DNA of 64,000 nt from Mucilaginibacter gilvus (GTDB lineage: Bacteria > Bacteroidota > Bacteroidia > Sphingobacteriales > Sphingobacteriaceae). How positions within the stretch are numbered: the stretch's first letter is position 1; each line of letters opens with the position of its first letter. The notes below the pieces were generated by a model, which ran no database searches, was not told where the DNA came from, and was given only the letters and a program-made list of their open reading frames with translations. The stretch lies in assembly GCF_004054195.1 (NCBI RefSeq), contig NZ_SBIW01000008.1, positions 124,001 to 188,000 of the forward strand. The letters are read 5' to 3'. Both the position numbers and the translations under genes were made by a program. Of this stretch, positions 53,447 to 62,735 are shown piece by piece.

Positions 53447-55555
53447 TTATAAGAACTTTGCGCGGTTATCTTTTACATTGGCCTTATCTTTCAGGGCTTC
53501 AAGCACCTGTCCGTCGGCACGCTGTGTAAGCGCCTGGCCTAATGTTTGTTTCTCCCTGATCGCATTTGTTAATGCGGCCGGGTTTACAAAGCTATCAAGT
53601 GTATAGATGTAAACACCTTGCGCACCTGCAATTGGTTTTGATAATTTGTTTGGCTGCGCACCAAAAATAGCACCAATAACTTTATACTCGGGGCCCGAAG
53701 CTGGTATTACCGGGTTGGCGAATACAACGTTTTGTACCGGTACCACTTTGCTGCCTGCTTTTTGGGCAGCCTGATCGATAGATGAAGCGCCATTTAAAGC
53801 TGTCTGCAATTTCTCTGCAAGTTGCTTGCCTTTAGCAATTACCCTAACGGCAGGCTCTATTTGTTTTTTAACAGCATCAAGGCTTAAGTAACCAATTGGT
53901 TTAATTTGTGTAAGGCTGCCAATTACGTATTGATCGCCAATAGGGTAAACCTCTTCAGAGAAATCACCTTTTTCTGCTTTAAACGCCCATTTGATTAGTG
54001 CACGGGCATTATCAAGGCCAGGCAATACTGCAGCCGTGCCGTTTACATCATCGGCTTTTTTTACAACAAGCCCTGCCTTTTTAGCCTGTGCCTCAAAGTT
54101 ATCTTTTGTTAACGTACCCAGGAAAGCCTGCGCTTTGTTATAAACTTCATTTTGTGTTTTTTGGGTTGCTTCTAATAGTTTATCAACCTGGGCAACCTTC
54201 ACTACTTTAGATGAGCCTGTTTCGTTGAGTATTTCTACCAGGTGAACACCAAATTGCGTGGTGAAAATTTTAATGTCGCCTTTTTTGGCAGCAAAAATTA
54301 TGTCGTCAAAAGCAGGGATCATGGTGCCACGGGCAAATGTACCCAAATCGCCACCTTTTTGGTTAGCGGCTTTATCTGTAGAGAAGCTGTTGGCCAGATC
54401 GGCAAATGATTTGCCGCCTATGATCAGTTTTTTAATCGAATCTGCTTTAGCAATCGCTTTATCAATACCGCCTTCAGTAGCCGGGTTTAATAATATATGG
54501 CGTGCTTTAACTGAATCCGGCTCTACTCTTGCACTAATCAGCTTTGCTATTTTATAGTTGGTGCCAGATAAGTACGGGCCGTAAACAAAACCAGGTGCCG
54601 CGCTGAACATTACCGAATCTAATTTAGGCTCTAACTGGCCTTTTTTAAGATAGGTAATTGGTGTTTTTGTTTCTGAGTTGATCTGCACGAATAAAGAATC
54701 GTTTGTTGATGCTTTAAAATCTGCTGCAAGTTTATCAACCTGTGTTTTTATACCAAGGCTATCTTCTTTAGAAGGTGCGGCGTTAAAGCTTACGTAATCA
54801 AAGCTGCGTAGTTCCTGTTTGTTTTTAAACTCCGATTTATGCTCGTTGTAGTACGCGCTATAATCATCATCTGTTAAGGTTACTTTGCTATCAGGTATCG
54901 AAGCATAATCAAGTACGGTATACTTAAAATTAGCAAGCTTGTTTTTAGCCTGGTAATCGTCTTGCGCGTCAAGCGTGTTTACGTATAAACCGGTACCAAC
55001 CAAAGCCATGTATTTTTGCCTTTTTTTATCCTTAATTAATTCGGTAAGGAAGGTTCTCCATGATGATAACTGGGCAGTATCAGCCTTAGGGCTTTGCAGG
55101 TATTGCAAAAACTGGTTAAGTTTTGATCTATCGAACTGGCCGGTTTGCGGATCGGTAAACTGGCGTGCTATCTGCGGATCGGGGTTAGCGCCGCTCACCA
55201 TGTTCTGAGTTTCGGCGTCACCAACGGTGATACCTAACTTTTCAATTTCTTTACCAAGCAGCCTGTCGGTCAAAAACTGGTTCCAGGTAGTTTCCTGTAA
55301 GTAGCTGGTGATCTGTGGCGAAATGCTTTGGCCAGATTGTTGTTTAAACTGCGCGGTGGAAAGATCTAACCTGTCGTTAAATTCTTTGTAGCTAACGGCA
55401 GAGCCGTTAATTTCTCCAATTTCGCTGGCATTGTCCTTAAAAATAGAACTGCCAGACTTAATAACTTCGCCTGCTACAAACGCAAGCAATGCAAAACCAA
55501 TAAAAATTGCAAGGATTGTTCCCATCCGGTCCCGCAAATAACCCATGATACCCAT
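53447..55555 (-). CDS. PpiD-like peptidylprolyl isomerase with membrane anchor
   Basis: A 702-residue protein. One N-terminal membrane helix (about 12-30, preceded by Y-L-R-D-R-M-G) anchors it in the inner membrane, facing the periplasm. A SurA-N-like helical domain (about 40-180) precedes a parvulin domain (about 345-445), with V-K-A-R-H-I-L-L and K-G-G-D-L-G-T-F-A-R-G-T-M-I-P-A-F. A second weaker domain may follow. PpiD-type proteins help outer-membrane proteins fold as they leave the translocon. Being last in an operon with lptC suits envelope assembly. Confidence 0.92.
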   Translation of the reverse strand: MGIMGYLRDRMGTILAIFIGFALLAFVAGEVIKSGSSIFKDNASEIGEINGSAVSYKEFNDRLDLSTAQFKQQSGQSISPQITSYLQETTWNQFLTDRLLGKEIEKLGITVGDAETQNMVSGANPDPQIARQFTDPQTGQFDRSKLNQFLQYLQSPKADTAQLSSWRTFLTELIKDKKRQKYMALVGTGLYVNTLDAQDDYQAKNKLANFKYTVLDYASIPDSKVTLTDDDYSAYYNEHKSEFKNKQELRSFDYVSFNAAPSKEDSLGIKTQVDKLAADFKASTNDSLFVQINSETKTPITYLKKGQLEPKLDSVMFSAAPGFVYGPYLSGTNYKIAKLISARVEPDSVKARHILLNPATEGGIDKAIAKADSIKKLIIGGKSFADLANSFSTDKAANQKGGDLGTFARGTMIPAFDDIIFAAKKGDIKIFTTQFGVHLVEILNETGSSKVVKVAQVDKLLEATQKTQNEVYNKAQAFLGTLTKDNFEAQAKKAGLVVKKADDVNGTAAVLPGLDNARALIKWAFKAEKGDFSEEVYPIGDQYVIGSLTQIKPIGYLSLDAVKKQIEPAVRVIAKGKQLAEKLQTALNGASSIDQAAQKAGSKVVPVQNVVFANPVIPASGPEYKVIGAIFGAQPNKLSKPIAGAQGVYIYTLDSFVNPAALTNAIREKQTLGQALTQRADGQVLEALKDKANVKDNRAKFL

Positions 55556-55654
55556 ATAACTCTATATCTATTTTATATTTCTCAAAAAGAGGCGCAAGAT
55601 ACAACTTTTACTAAAATTCTATAACACAAATTTTTGTGTTATGAATTTGAATGC

Positions 55655-56248
55655 CTATTGCGAAAAACCATCGCCATTAACGTGAATAATTGCTGTGGAA
55701 TTTTGAAAGATAGGGTGCTGTAGCTTGTCGTCGCTGCTAAAGCTTGTGCCTCTCATCACATCGCCGCCAATTTTTGTCATCTCAACCGGTTTATTGGAGG
55801 AGTAGGTCTTTTTCTTTTGATCCCATATCAATTCGTCGGATTTGTATATGGTACCTTCTGAATTTGTAGCTACAACATTTTTATGAAATTCAATAAACTT
55901 ATTATCATCATGCATCGAGGCCGAGTCGGCAACGATGTTGCCCGCCTCTTTAGCGTCCTTATCTAAAAAAACGATCTTTACGCCGTTGGGCAGTATGCCA
56001 TACGGTTTTTCTACTTTGTATTCGATATAAAGCGGCGAGGTTAGGCGGAATTTCACCTGTGCCGAATCGCTGAAGATCACATCAAGATCAGTAGTACGCT
56101 GTATGGGCTTGGTAGCGTCGGCAGCAGCAATGGCCTTTATTTTATTGATGTCGTTTTCGCAGGCGCTAAAAAGCATAACCACGCATATTGCAGTTAGCCA
56201 AACCTTCCCCAATAGCAGCCTGGTAAACATAGGGGGCTTATTAATCAT
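55655..56248 (-). CDS. lptC: LPS export ABC transporter periplasmic protein LptC
   Basis: A 197-residue lipoprotein-like LptC: a membrane/signal helix (about 12-28) ends with F-S-A-C, so it may be lipid-anchored. The beta-jellyroll part has V-I-F-S-D-S-A-Q-V-K-F, Y-K-S-D-E-L-I-W and G-D-V-M-R-G-T-S-F-S, all typical of Bacteroidota LptC. It links the inner-membrane LptBFG complex to LptA in lipopolysaccharide transport. It overlaps the upstream OMP gene by 8 nt. Confidence 0.9.
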   Translation of the reverse strand: MINKPPMFTRLLLGKVWLTAICVVMLFSACENDINKIKAIAAADATKPIQRTTDLDVIFSDSAQVKFRLTSPLYIEYKVEKPYGILPNGVKIVFLDKDAKEAGNIVADSASMHDDNKFIEFHKNVVATNSEGTIYKSDELIWDQKKKTYSSNKPVEMTKIGGDVMRGTSFSSDDKLQHPIFQNSTAIIHVNGDGFSQ

Positions 56249-57557
56249 ATTTATACTTCACAAACCAAAGGTCGTTTAGCGTGAAGGAGAGGTGCAGGTT
56301 TATGTAGTTCTCTTTTACCAGCCCGTTGGTTAAAGTACCGCGTTTGCCGTATTCTGCGGCAAGGTTTATTTTATAAAACGCGGTATTGTTACGTGGCAAC
56401 GGCAGGCCCAATCCAAAGGTGGCCGCGTATCGTTTGATATTTGTATTATTTACGTAAAGGTAAGTTTGATCATATATCACCCCAAAGCGGTAGTCAACAC
56501 GTGCAAAATAACTGGATAGCGAATTCATGTTTGGGGTTATTTGCCCGCCAACATTAAATGTTTTGCTGTTTTGCAGGCCTTTGTTTACGCCGGCAACGGT
56601 AAGGTCGCTCCAGTTGCCAATGCTGTAATCGGCACCAATTAAATACTTGCCGTCGTATTGGTAGCTCACACCAAAGTGGTGTATCTGCGGCAGGTTTATT
56701 TTCGCCTTGGCATCCTTACGATTTATCAGGCTATCTGTGGCAACACCTTCATCGCCACTTTCGGTAAAGTAACTGCTTACAATATAGCTGTTTTGGGTGG
56801 TAAGTTTTGAGCTTGTAGAAGCAGAATAACCAAATACAAGGTGTTTTCTGGCAGAGAAATCAAAGCTGTATTGTGCGCCGTAATCGTAAGTAAGGCCGTG
56901 GATGCTGTTGCTCTCTTCAACCCTTGAGTTTAAGGTGCCAAATAAATTAGGAACCTCGGTAGATTGTGTTTCTTTTAAGTTGCCAAATATGTATGAAGCA
57001 TTGGCACCTACCGAAAAGTGGTTGCCTATACGTACACCATAACCTATATATGCTTTTGATAAACCACCATCACCGCTGTATAAGTAGTTTACGGCGTTGG
57101 TATCTGCCGGTAAGCTGGTACCAAAGTTGGCTTTCGACTGGCGGTAATTGTAGCCCAGTTCGGTATAAGGCAATAAGCCAAAGCTAAGTGCCGATCTTTT
57201 TGACAAAGGGATACCGAAAGCCACGTGGCTAAGTCTGAAGCTTGCATTGGTTTGGTTGCTTGCGCCGCTTTTGCTTAGGGTATTGATATTGCTTGAAATA
57301 CCAGCATCGATAACCGTATAGTTGATAGACGAATATGCTGCCGGGTTTAAAAAGTTAATGTAGTTGTAACTGTTTATTTTGTTGATAGCGGCACCAATAC
57401 CACCCATTGCCGCTTGTTGAGGTAAAACGGTAGGGCTAAGGTCGCCAAGGCCATATCGCGAATACGGGGAACTTGTAGTTGCAGTAGATTGCGCGTTTGC
57501 GCCCAATGCGGTGGCGGCCAGAGAAAGTATTAGTACGAACCTTATATATCTAATCAT
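56241..57557 (-). CDS. Outer-membrane beta-barrel protein
   Basis: A 438-residue exported protein with a signal peptide (residues 1-22, ending A-N-A-Q). It starts S-S-P-Y-S-R-Y-G-L-G-D, a phrase common to a Bacteroidota outer-membrane protein family, and continues with many amphipathic strands, ending in an aromatic F-V-K-Y-K-Y-D. It resembles fatty-acid-transporter (FadL/OmpP1) type barrels. Function is unknown. It overlaps coaX upstream and lptC downstream by 8 nt each, so it belongs to this envelope operon. Confidence 0.85.
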   Translation of the reverse strand: MIRYIRFVLILSLAATALGANAQSTATTSSPYSRYGLGDLSPTVLPQQAAMGGIGAAINKINSYNYINFLNPAAYSSINYTVIDAGISSNINTLSKSGASNQTNASFRLSHVAFGIPLSKRSALSFGLLPYTELGYNYRQSKANFGTSLPADTNAVNYLYSGDGGLSKAYIGYGVRIGNHFSVGANASYIFGNLKETQSTEVPNLFGTLNSRVEESNSIHGLTYDYGAQYSFDFSARKHLVFGYSASTSSKLTTQNSYIVSSYFTESGDEGVATDSLINRKDAKAKINLPQIHHFGVSYQYDGKYLIGADYSIGNWSDLTVAGVNKGLQNSKTFNVGGQITPNMNSLSSYFARVDYRFGVIYDQTYLYVNNTNIKRYAATFGLGLPLPRNNTAFYKINLAAEYGKRGTLTNGLVKENYINLHLSFTLNDLWFVKYKYD

Positions 57558-58293
57558 TATGCTTTTGTATAGCTGCGTTTAAACCTTTTAGAACCAGGTA
57601 AGGCTCATTTTTTATATAGGGGGCAAAGATGCTATTTTTTAACAGCGTATCAAAAAAAATACTATCGCCCCCGTGTAGTATGATATTGTACGCTTTTTGT
57701 GTTTTTATGTAAGCTTCTATAAAGCCCGTAAGCTCGTGTTTTATGCCGTTTTGTACCCCCGATGTAATGGCCGATGCAGTATCGTCGCCATACGCGCTAT
57801 TGAAATCTTCATCAACCTCAATTATCGGCAGCGCGCCGGTATAATAATTTAAGGCTTTATAACGCATTTTTAAACCCGGTGATATGCTGCCGCCAAAATA
57901 ATTTGCCCCGGCATCCACATAATCGTAAGTAATGGTGGTGCCCCCACCTATGATCATGTTGTTTGCTTGCGGGTATAGGTGGTTTGCGCCTATTACGGCT
58001 GCCAGCCTATCCGGCCCAAGTGTTTTTGGTGTTTTATAATGGTTGTTTATACCGCTGGCAATACTGCTGTTAAAATGTACAACCGTAAATTTATCCTCGA
58101 GCATTAGTTGCCAGGGCTCTTTTTCTTTTTTTACTGACGAGGATATCACTTTTTCTACCCGGTATTTACCCAGCAGGCTATTTATCTCATCTGCACCTGG
58201 TTGCTGGTATTGCTGCACCTGTAGCAAGTCGTTATCGCTAAAAACGGCGATCTTGGTGAGGGTGTTGCCAATATCAATAACCAGGCTGGTCAT
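57550..58293 (-). CDS. coaX: Type III pantothenate kinase
   Basis: A 247-residue ASKHA-fold enzyme. It begins S-L-V-I-D-I-G-N-T-L-T-K with the catalytic Asp of family III kinases, then has G-P-D-R-L-A-A near residue 93 and I-I-G-G-G-T-T-I-T-Y-D-Y near 114. It phosphorylates pantothenate, the first step of coenzyme A synthesis. Its start codon directly follows the purQ stop codon. Confidence 0.96.
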   Translation of the reverse strand: MTSLVIDIGNTLTKIAVFSDNDLLQVQQYQQPGADEINSLLGKYRVEKVISSSVKKEKEPWQLMLEDKFTVVHFNSSIASGINNHYKTPKTLGPDRLAAVIGANHLYPQANNMIIGGGTTITYDYVDAGANYFGGSISPGLKMRYKALNYYTGALPIIEVDEDFNSAYGDDTASAITSGVQNGIKHELTGFIEAYIKTQKAYNIILHGGDSIFFDTLLKNSIFAPYIKNEPYLVLKGLNAAIQKHND

Positions 58294-58986
58294 TTAGGCC
58301 TTCGCCAGCGCTAATATCGATTCAAATATCGCCAGCCCATCCTCGTTACCAACCAATGATTCCGATGCACGCTCCGGGTGAGGCATAAAGCCAAACACGT
58401 TACGTTCGGCATTACAAACGCCTGCAATATTCTGTATCGAGCCATTAGGGTTGCTTTCGTCGGTGATGTTACCGGCCTCGTCGCAATAGCGGAAAAGTAC
58501 CTGGTCTTTATCATTTATAGCCTTTAATACGTCGGCATCGGCAAAATAATTGCCTTCGCCATGGGCGATAGGGATCTTTAAAGCACGCTCAAGATCCAAT
58601 TGGCGAGTAACCAATGAATTTGCCGTTTGCGGTTTTAAATAAATGTTGCGGCAAATGAATTTACGGTTTTTGTTGTGCAGTAACGCGCCTGGTAACAGCC
58701 CTGCTTCGGCCAGGATCTGGAAACCGTTGCAGATGCCCAACACTTTACCACCTTTAGCGGCAAATTGTATAACCTCTTGCATAATAGGCGAGAAGCGAGC
58801 TATTGCGCCAGAGCGGAGGTAGTCGCCAAAGGAGAAGCCGCCTGGCAAAACAATAAACTCTGCACCTTGCAGATCGTGGTCTTTATGCCACAACCTAACC
58901 ACCTGCTGGCCCATTACATTTTGCAAAACGTGGATGATATCTTCATCACAATTGGAGCCGGGAAATATTACTACGCCAAATTTCAT
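58294..58986 (-). CDS. purQ: Phosphoribosylformylglycinamidine synthase subunit PurQ
   Basis: A 230-residue class I glutamine amidotransferase. The start [13 protein letters not shown] is the family mark. The catalytic Cys is in L-G-I-C-N-G-F-Q (about residue 87), and the His/Glu are in F-M-P-H-P-E-R-A near the end. It supplies ammonia to PurL in purine synthesis. As the first gene of a run (purQ-coaX-OMP-lptC-ppiD) with mostly overlapping or abutting ends, its promoter drives envelope genes too. A TAGTTTTG box ends 4 bp before its ATG. Confidence 0.97.
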   Translation of the reverse strand: MKFGVVIFPGSNCDEDIIHVLQNVMGQQVVRLWHKDHDLQGAEFIVLPGGFSFGDYLRSGAIARFSPIMQEVIQFAAKGGKVLGICNGFQILAEAGLLPGALLHNKNRKFICRNIYLKPQTANSLVTRQLDLERALKIPIAHGEGNYFADADVLKAINDKDQVLFRYCDEAGNITDESNPNGSIQNIAGVCNAERNVFGFMPHPERASESLVGNEDGLAIFESILALAKA

Positions 58987-58990
58987 GCTA

Positions 58991-58998
58991 CAAAACTA
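58991..58998 (-). promoter_or_regulatory. -7 element of the purQ operon, next to the start codon
   Basis: On the minus strand TAGTTTTG matches TAnnTTTG exactly, and only TAGC separates it from the purQ ATG (58984-58986). A start at the normal distance would give a leaderless message. The -33 region is weak. Confidence 0.5.
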
Positions 58999-59031
58999 AT
59001 ACATAAGCCGAAATTTGAACGAATGTAAAAG

Positions 59032-60018
59032 TTAAAAAGTGTTAAACTGGAAATATATTATGCTGATAAGCAGCAATAAATACAAACTTTCGTAAAACCA
59101 TTTGGTGGTGGCGTTCACAAAATAATAGCTGAAAAACACTGCTGCGGGTACAGCACACAATATAAAGTGGTTAATATTAAACGGCGCACGCACATAAAAC
59201 GACAGCCCTGTTATTAAAAACATGATAAATAATAACTGGAACGATTTGCGCACCTGCACGTAACTTTTGTAGAAGTTTTGCTGTAGTTTAACAAAATAAA
59301 GCGCTATGATGATAATTACCGGGATGAGCACGAGGAAATCCAGGTATTCGATATGGATGCTGTTGGGGAACTTTGAACCGAGTGGTGCCCAGATATCATA
59401 AAACCGGCCCAGCCTGCCGTTGAGGTAATAAAACACCGCTAAAAAAAAGAAAACGGTTACATAACCCAATATGCCCGAAACCCACTCGCGCCAGTTAAAG
59501 GGCTTGAATATTGCAAGGGCTATCCAAATGGCTAAAAACAAGAATATAAAAGGGAAATAAATAAGCGAGCCAACCGCCACAATCATGCCCAGGTCGTAGG
59601 CGATGGATTTGGCATCATCGCTTTTATAAAAACTGAGGAGTTTAAACAGCATCCATATCAACAAAAAATTGCAGATAAGGGGGGCGCTCAGCACCATAAA
59701 CGGGGTGAACAAGGCCGTTAATGTAACATACATTAACGCTGGCAAAAAGGTGGGTTTGCTTAGCAGGTTATAACGGTTTACCAGGTAATTTACCAATACC
59801 GCCTGCCCTAAAACCAATACCCCTGCCAAAAACATGTTCATGCCGGGCGAGAAGACGTATTCGTATACTACGGGCACCAACAGACGGGCGAAAGGCTCCA
59901 CGAAGGTAAACTCCAACTTATCGGGCACCTGCAAAATGTACCCAATACGCAGCGCGAAAAGTAAAATGGCAAGCCACAAAACATTAAGCGGATTATAAAC
60001 CTTAAAAAAATTGACCAT
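59032..60018 (-). CDS. DUF6427 family multi-pass membrane protein
   Basis: A 328-residue integral membrane protein with about nine hydrophobic helices and short loops, including the F-K-P-F-N-W-R-E-W segment near residue 173 that I recall as a family feature. No catalytic motif is seen. The family is confined to Bacteroidota and has no known role. It has an exact TAATTTTG box 19 bp before the ATG (minus strand, 60038-60045). It is probably a unit of its own. Confidence 0.8.
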   Translation of the reverse strand: MVNFFKVYNPLNVLWLAILLFALRIGYILQVPDKLEFTFVEPFARLLVPVVYEYVFSPGMNMFLAGVLVLGQAVLVNYLVNRYNLLSKPTFLPALMYVTLTALFTPFMVLSAPLICNFLLIWMLFKLLSFYKSDDAKSIAYDLGMIVAVGSLIYFPFIFLFLAIWIALAIFKPFNWREWVSGILGYVTVFFFLAVFYYLNGRLGRFYDIWAPLGSKFPNSIHIEYLDFLVLIPVIIIIALYFVKLQQNFYKSYVQVRKSFQLLFIMFLITGLSFYVRAPFNINHFILCAVPAAVFFSYYFVNATTKWFYESLYLLLLISIIYFQFNTF

Positions 60019-60037
60019 AGCGGCTTGCGTGTTGCGG

Positions 60038-60185
60038 CAAAATTAGCAGAAAAACGCATGGGATGTCGAATTTCGAATGTTCAATTTTTCGCGGTATATT
60101 ATTTAGGGGTGCTCAAGAGGGCCTCGCCGTTTCGAATTTATGCTGATTGGGGTTAATAACTCAAAATTAGCAGAAATTCGACATC
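60038..60185. repeat. Nested direct and inverted repeats between the DUF6427 and glycosyltransferase genes
   Basis: CAAAATTAGCAGAA occurs twice as a direct repeat (60038-60051 and 60162-60175); on the minus strand each copy contains TAATTTTG, an exact -7 box. GATGTCGAATTTC (60062-60074) is the exact reverse complement of GAAATTCGACATC (60173-60185). The first direct copy serves the DUF6427 gene; the second lies at the end of the glycosyltransferase. Confidence 0.75.
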
Positions 60186-60187
60186 GT

Positions 60188-61171
60188 TTACCTCGCATAC
60201 TTCTTCACCATATCATCCACTATCTGCGCGGTTTCATCGGGGAAGTTTACGTTGATGCGGGTTGGGTCGGCAAGCCAGTTGTTGATATGGGTTGGGAATT
60301 GATCATTAATGGTGCTCACCACTTTTACACCCAGTTTTGACGCCGAAAGGGCATTGCATTGCTGCTCGTACTGGCCCTTCATAGGTATCATCATTACTTT
60401 TTTACCCATAAACAAGGCTTCGGCAGGGCCCTCGAAGCCGCCACCTGTGAGTAGTCCGGCGCTACTGGCCAGGCTATTGTTAAACCCATCATTATTCACC
60501 GGGAATACATGCACGTTGCCTTCGCGGTAGGGCGTTTTGGTGCGCTTGGAGAATACGTGCCACTCAGCATCTGTGCCGCCTAAGTTTTTTAACAGGGTTT
60601 TATCGCTGTAAGCAGGCAGGTAAACACTGTAATGGCCCAGGTTCGAGGTCTCCATCCGGCGGATATCGCTGCGGATAACCGGGGTATGGATAAAATCATC
60701 GTACCGCTCAAAATGGAAGCCGATATGGTGTGTGGTGGGCGAATAATATTTAAAAAGCCACTCGGCCCAATCCCATGATTTTGGGCGGGGTGTTTTTGGC
60801 GAGACAAATGAACATTGGTGACTTAAGGATACCGACCGCACCTTTTGCAAGCGGCAGGCCCAGGCGGTTACGGGTTCAAAATCGTTAATAATGAGGTCGT
60901 ACTGGCTTAGCGGCATGCTGTGCATATCCTTCCAAAGCTGGCGCAGGTTCATGAGTTTAAACGTAGCCCAGTTATCTACCCCGCCATTTTTACCGAACAC
61001 AAAGCTAAAACCGTGGAACTTGTGGGCAAGGGGCTGGCTCAGGCTCACTTCGGCCTCGGTACCGCTTACCACCAAGTCAACCTCACCGTATTGCTGTAGC
61101 AGGGGAACAATTTCGCGGGCTCGGCTGATATGGCCATTCCCTGTACCCTGTATACCGAACAATATTTTCAT
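60188..61171 (-). CDS. Glycosyltransferase family protein (GT-B, MJ1255-like)
   Basis: A 327-residue GT-B-fold enzyme. The N-terminal motif F-G-I-Q-G-T-G-N-G-H-I-S-R-A-R-E is shared with MurG and UDP-glycosyltransferase-like proteins. The C-terminal half has G-L-L-T-G-G-G-F-E-G-P-A-E-A-L-F-M-G-K near residue 250, the nucleotide-sugar site, and P-M-K-G-Q-Y-E-Q-Q. The acceptor is unknown; lipid or polysaccharide glycosylation is plausible. Length is normal for this group. It is not in an operon. Confidence 0.88.
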   Translation of the reverse strand: MKILFGIQGTGNGHISRAREIVPLLQQYGEVDLVVSGTEAEVSLSQPLAHKFHGFSFVFGKNGGVDNWATFKLMNLRQLWKDMHSMPLSQYDLIINDFEPVTAWACRLQKVRSVSLSHQCSFVSPKTPRPKSWDWAEWLFKYYSPTTHHIGFHFERYDDFIHTPVIRSDIRRMETSNLGHYSVYLPAYSDKTLLKNLGGTDAEWHVFSKRTKTPYREGNVHVFPVNNDGFNNSLASSAGLLTGGGFEGPAEALFMGKKVMMIPMKGQYEQQCNALSASKLGVKVVSTINDQFPTHINNWLADPTRINVNFPDETAQIVDDMVKKYAR

Positions 61172-61512
61172 AGGCGTAGAATTGCGGGCAATTTAGCAAA
61201 GAAAAGTTTATACCATATTATTAAATGGTTAAATGACGATAATTGGCTTCAACAAGCGGCGCAATGCCTTGCTATCTACTTCCTACTTCAATTCGTTAAT
61301 TTGAAATGTCGCTGTAATCACCGGCACGATTACCTGGAAGCCATTTTCACCATTGATAAATTAAATAATGCCGCGTTTTGATTTTGGGCGTAAAATGATC
61401 AACGTTTTTACCCCATCATCAGATCCGGTGTGGAGGATAAGTTCAATACCGCCAGCGCGAATTTAGTGTAATCGCCAATGGTGGTCACCAGCCAGTCGGC
61501 GGCTATTATACT

Positions 61513-61851
61513 GGTTTTGATGTAAAGGATTATAGGGAAAGGCTTTATATCCTCTACGTTTTTCAGCTTACCTTTTGCAGCCAGCAACGCCGGAACGAAG
61601 TATACCATCTGTTAGAAAACTGGGGAAATTATAGCCTGCAGCTGCCCGTAGATACCGACCAGTTCGACTGGTGCACCTTCCAGCTGGAATACCGCGACTA
61701 TATTGATCTGGCCAAAATAGCCCAGCTCATCCCCGTTATCGGCGCCGCTGTTGGCGCAATTGCCAATTACCAGCTCATGGCGCAGTTAGGCGAAACGGCT
61801 ATGAACTGTTATAGGATGCGGGTGCTGGGGGTGAAGAGGATGGGGAGTTAG
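61513..61851 (+). pseudogene. EcsC family protein, C-terminal remnant
   Basis: The plus strand has an open frame whose product matches the C-terminal half of EcsC proteins: G-F-D-V-K-D-Y-R-E-R-L-Y-I-L-Y-V-F-Q-L, then F-D-W-C-T-F-Q-L-E-Y-R-D-Y-I-D-L-A-K, then P-V-I-G-A-A-V-G-A-I-A-N-Y and ending M-N-C-Y-R-M-R. The N-terminal half is missing. The frame stays open upstream only to 61441, and that part does not look like EcsC. So this is a 5'-truncated remnant. The rest of the 61172-61993 gap shows no gene I can support. Confidence 0.8.
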
Positions 61852-61993
61852 GGTTGGAGTTTTAGACTGTAGTTTTAGCTTCAATAGATACGGCGCACTT
61901 CTCCTTATGTCACCGCAGCATCAGAAAATAAAAATGTGCTTTTTTGTGAAATGTTTGGGGGTGTGGGTCGTCTGATAGGTATATACATTTAAT

Positions 61994-62683
61994 ATGCAAA
62001 ATAATTACCTCTCCAATATATCACTTCCCATTGTTGCTGCCGCGCCTTACCGCAAACAGGAACTCGCCGTTTTATTTTTAGACATCCGGAACTTTACGGG
62101 CCTGATGGAATCACAGCCCGAGCAGTACGTTATCCAGATAGTGCGACGCCTGTTTACCGCTTTCAATCAAATCATAAAAAACTTTAGTGGCAAGATAGTA
62201 GAAACCGGGGGCGACAGCCTGTACGCTGTTTTTGGTTTGCAGGATAATCTGCGCGATGCTATGAACAATGCCTACCAGGCAACCCGCGCCATGTTTAAAA
62301 CGGTTGGTTTGTTCAATAGCTCTTACACAGCGAACGACGATAACGCCCCACTTGAAATGGGTGCCGGTTTACATGCCGGCCGGGTATTTATTGATGAATT
62401 TGCTTTGGAAGGCACACCGCAATTAGCCGTAATGGGCTTGCCCGTTAACATCGCTGCACGGCTGCAGGCAAAAACCAAAGAGTTGGGTAACGACCTGCTG
62501 ATCTCGGAATATGCTTACCAGTTTCTTGGGCAACAGCAATTAGCCGCACGCCAGCAAACGGTAGTGCTACAGGGTATTACGCAACAACTGCAGGTGCGCC
62601 TTGCCGGCAGTCCCTACCATAAAGGGCTATTTTTAGAAGAAGCAGAGTTGGAAATGGATTATTTGCTGGCAATATCGGGTTAG
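61994..62683 (+). CDS. Class III adenylate/guanylate cyclase domain protein
   Basis: A 229-residue protein that is almost only a cyclase domain, with no receiver, GAF or membrane sensor. The two metal-binding Asp are D30 (F-L-D-I-R-N-F-T) and D74 (G-G-D-S-L-Y-A-V-F). The transition-state Asn/Arg are N152 and R156 (P-V-N-I-A-A-R). At the purine-specifying positions it has E70 where adenylate cyclases have Lys, and A145 where they have Asp or Thr. So the core is complete, but substrate choice may be GTP. It is probably a soluble homodimer. It follows the EcsC remnant and is likely monocistronic. Confidence 0.9.
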   Translation: MQNNYLSNISLPIVAAAPYRKQELAVLFLDIRNFTGLMESQPEQYVIQIVRRLFTAFNQIIKNFSGKIVETGGDSLYAVFGLQDNLRDAMNNAYQATRAMFKTVGLFNSSYTANDDNAPLEMGAGLHAGRVFIDEFALEGTPQLAVMGLPVNIAARLQAKTKELGNDLLISEYAYQFLGQQQLAARQQTVVLQGITQQLQVRLAGSPYHKGLFLEEAELEMDYLLAISG

Positions 62684-62735
62684 TTGGGCCCCGTTATACG
62701 CCACTTCATCAACTTATTGCTGGGCAAACGCTCGC

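Noticed and set aside
61408..61608. 66-codon minus-strand frame in the EcsC region
   Set aside because: Antisense to the recognisable EcsC remnant and without features of its own.
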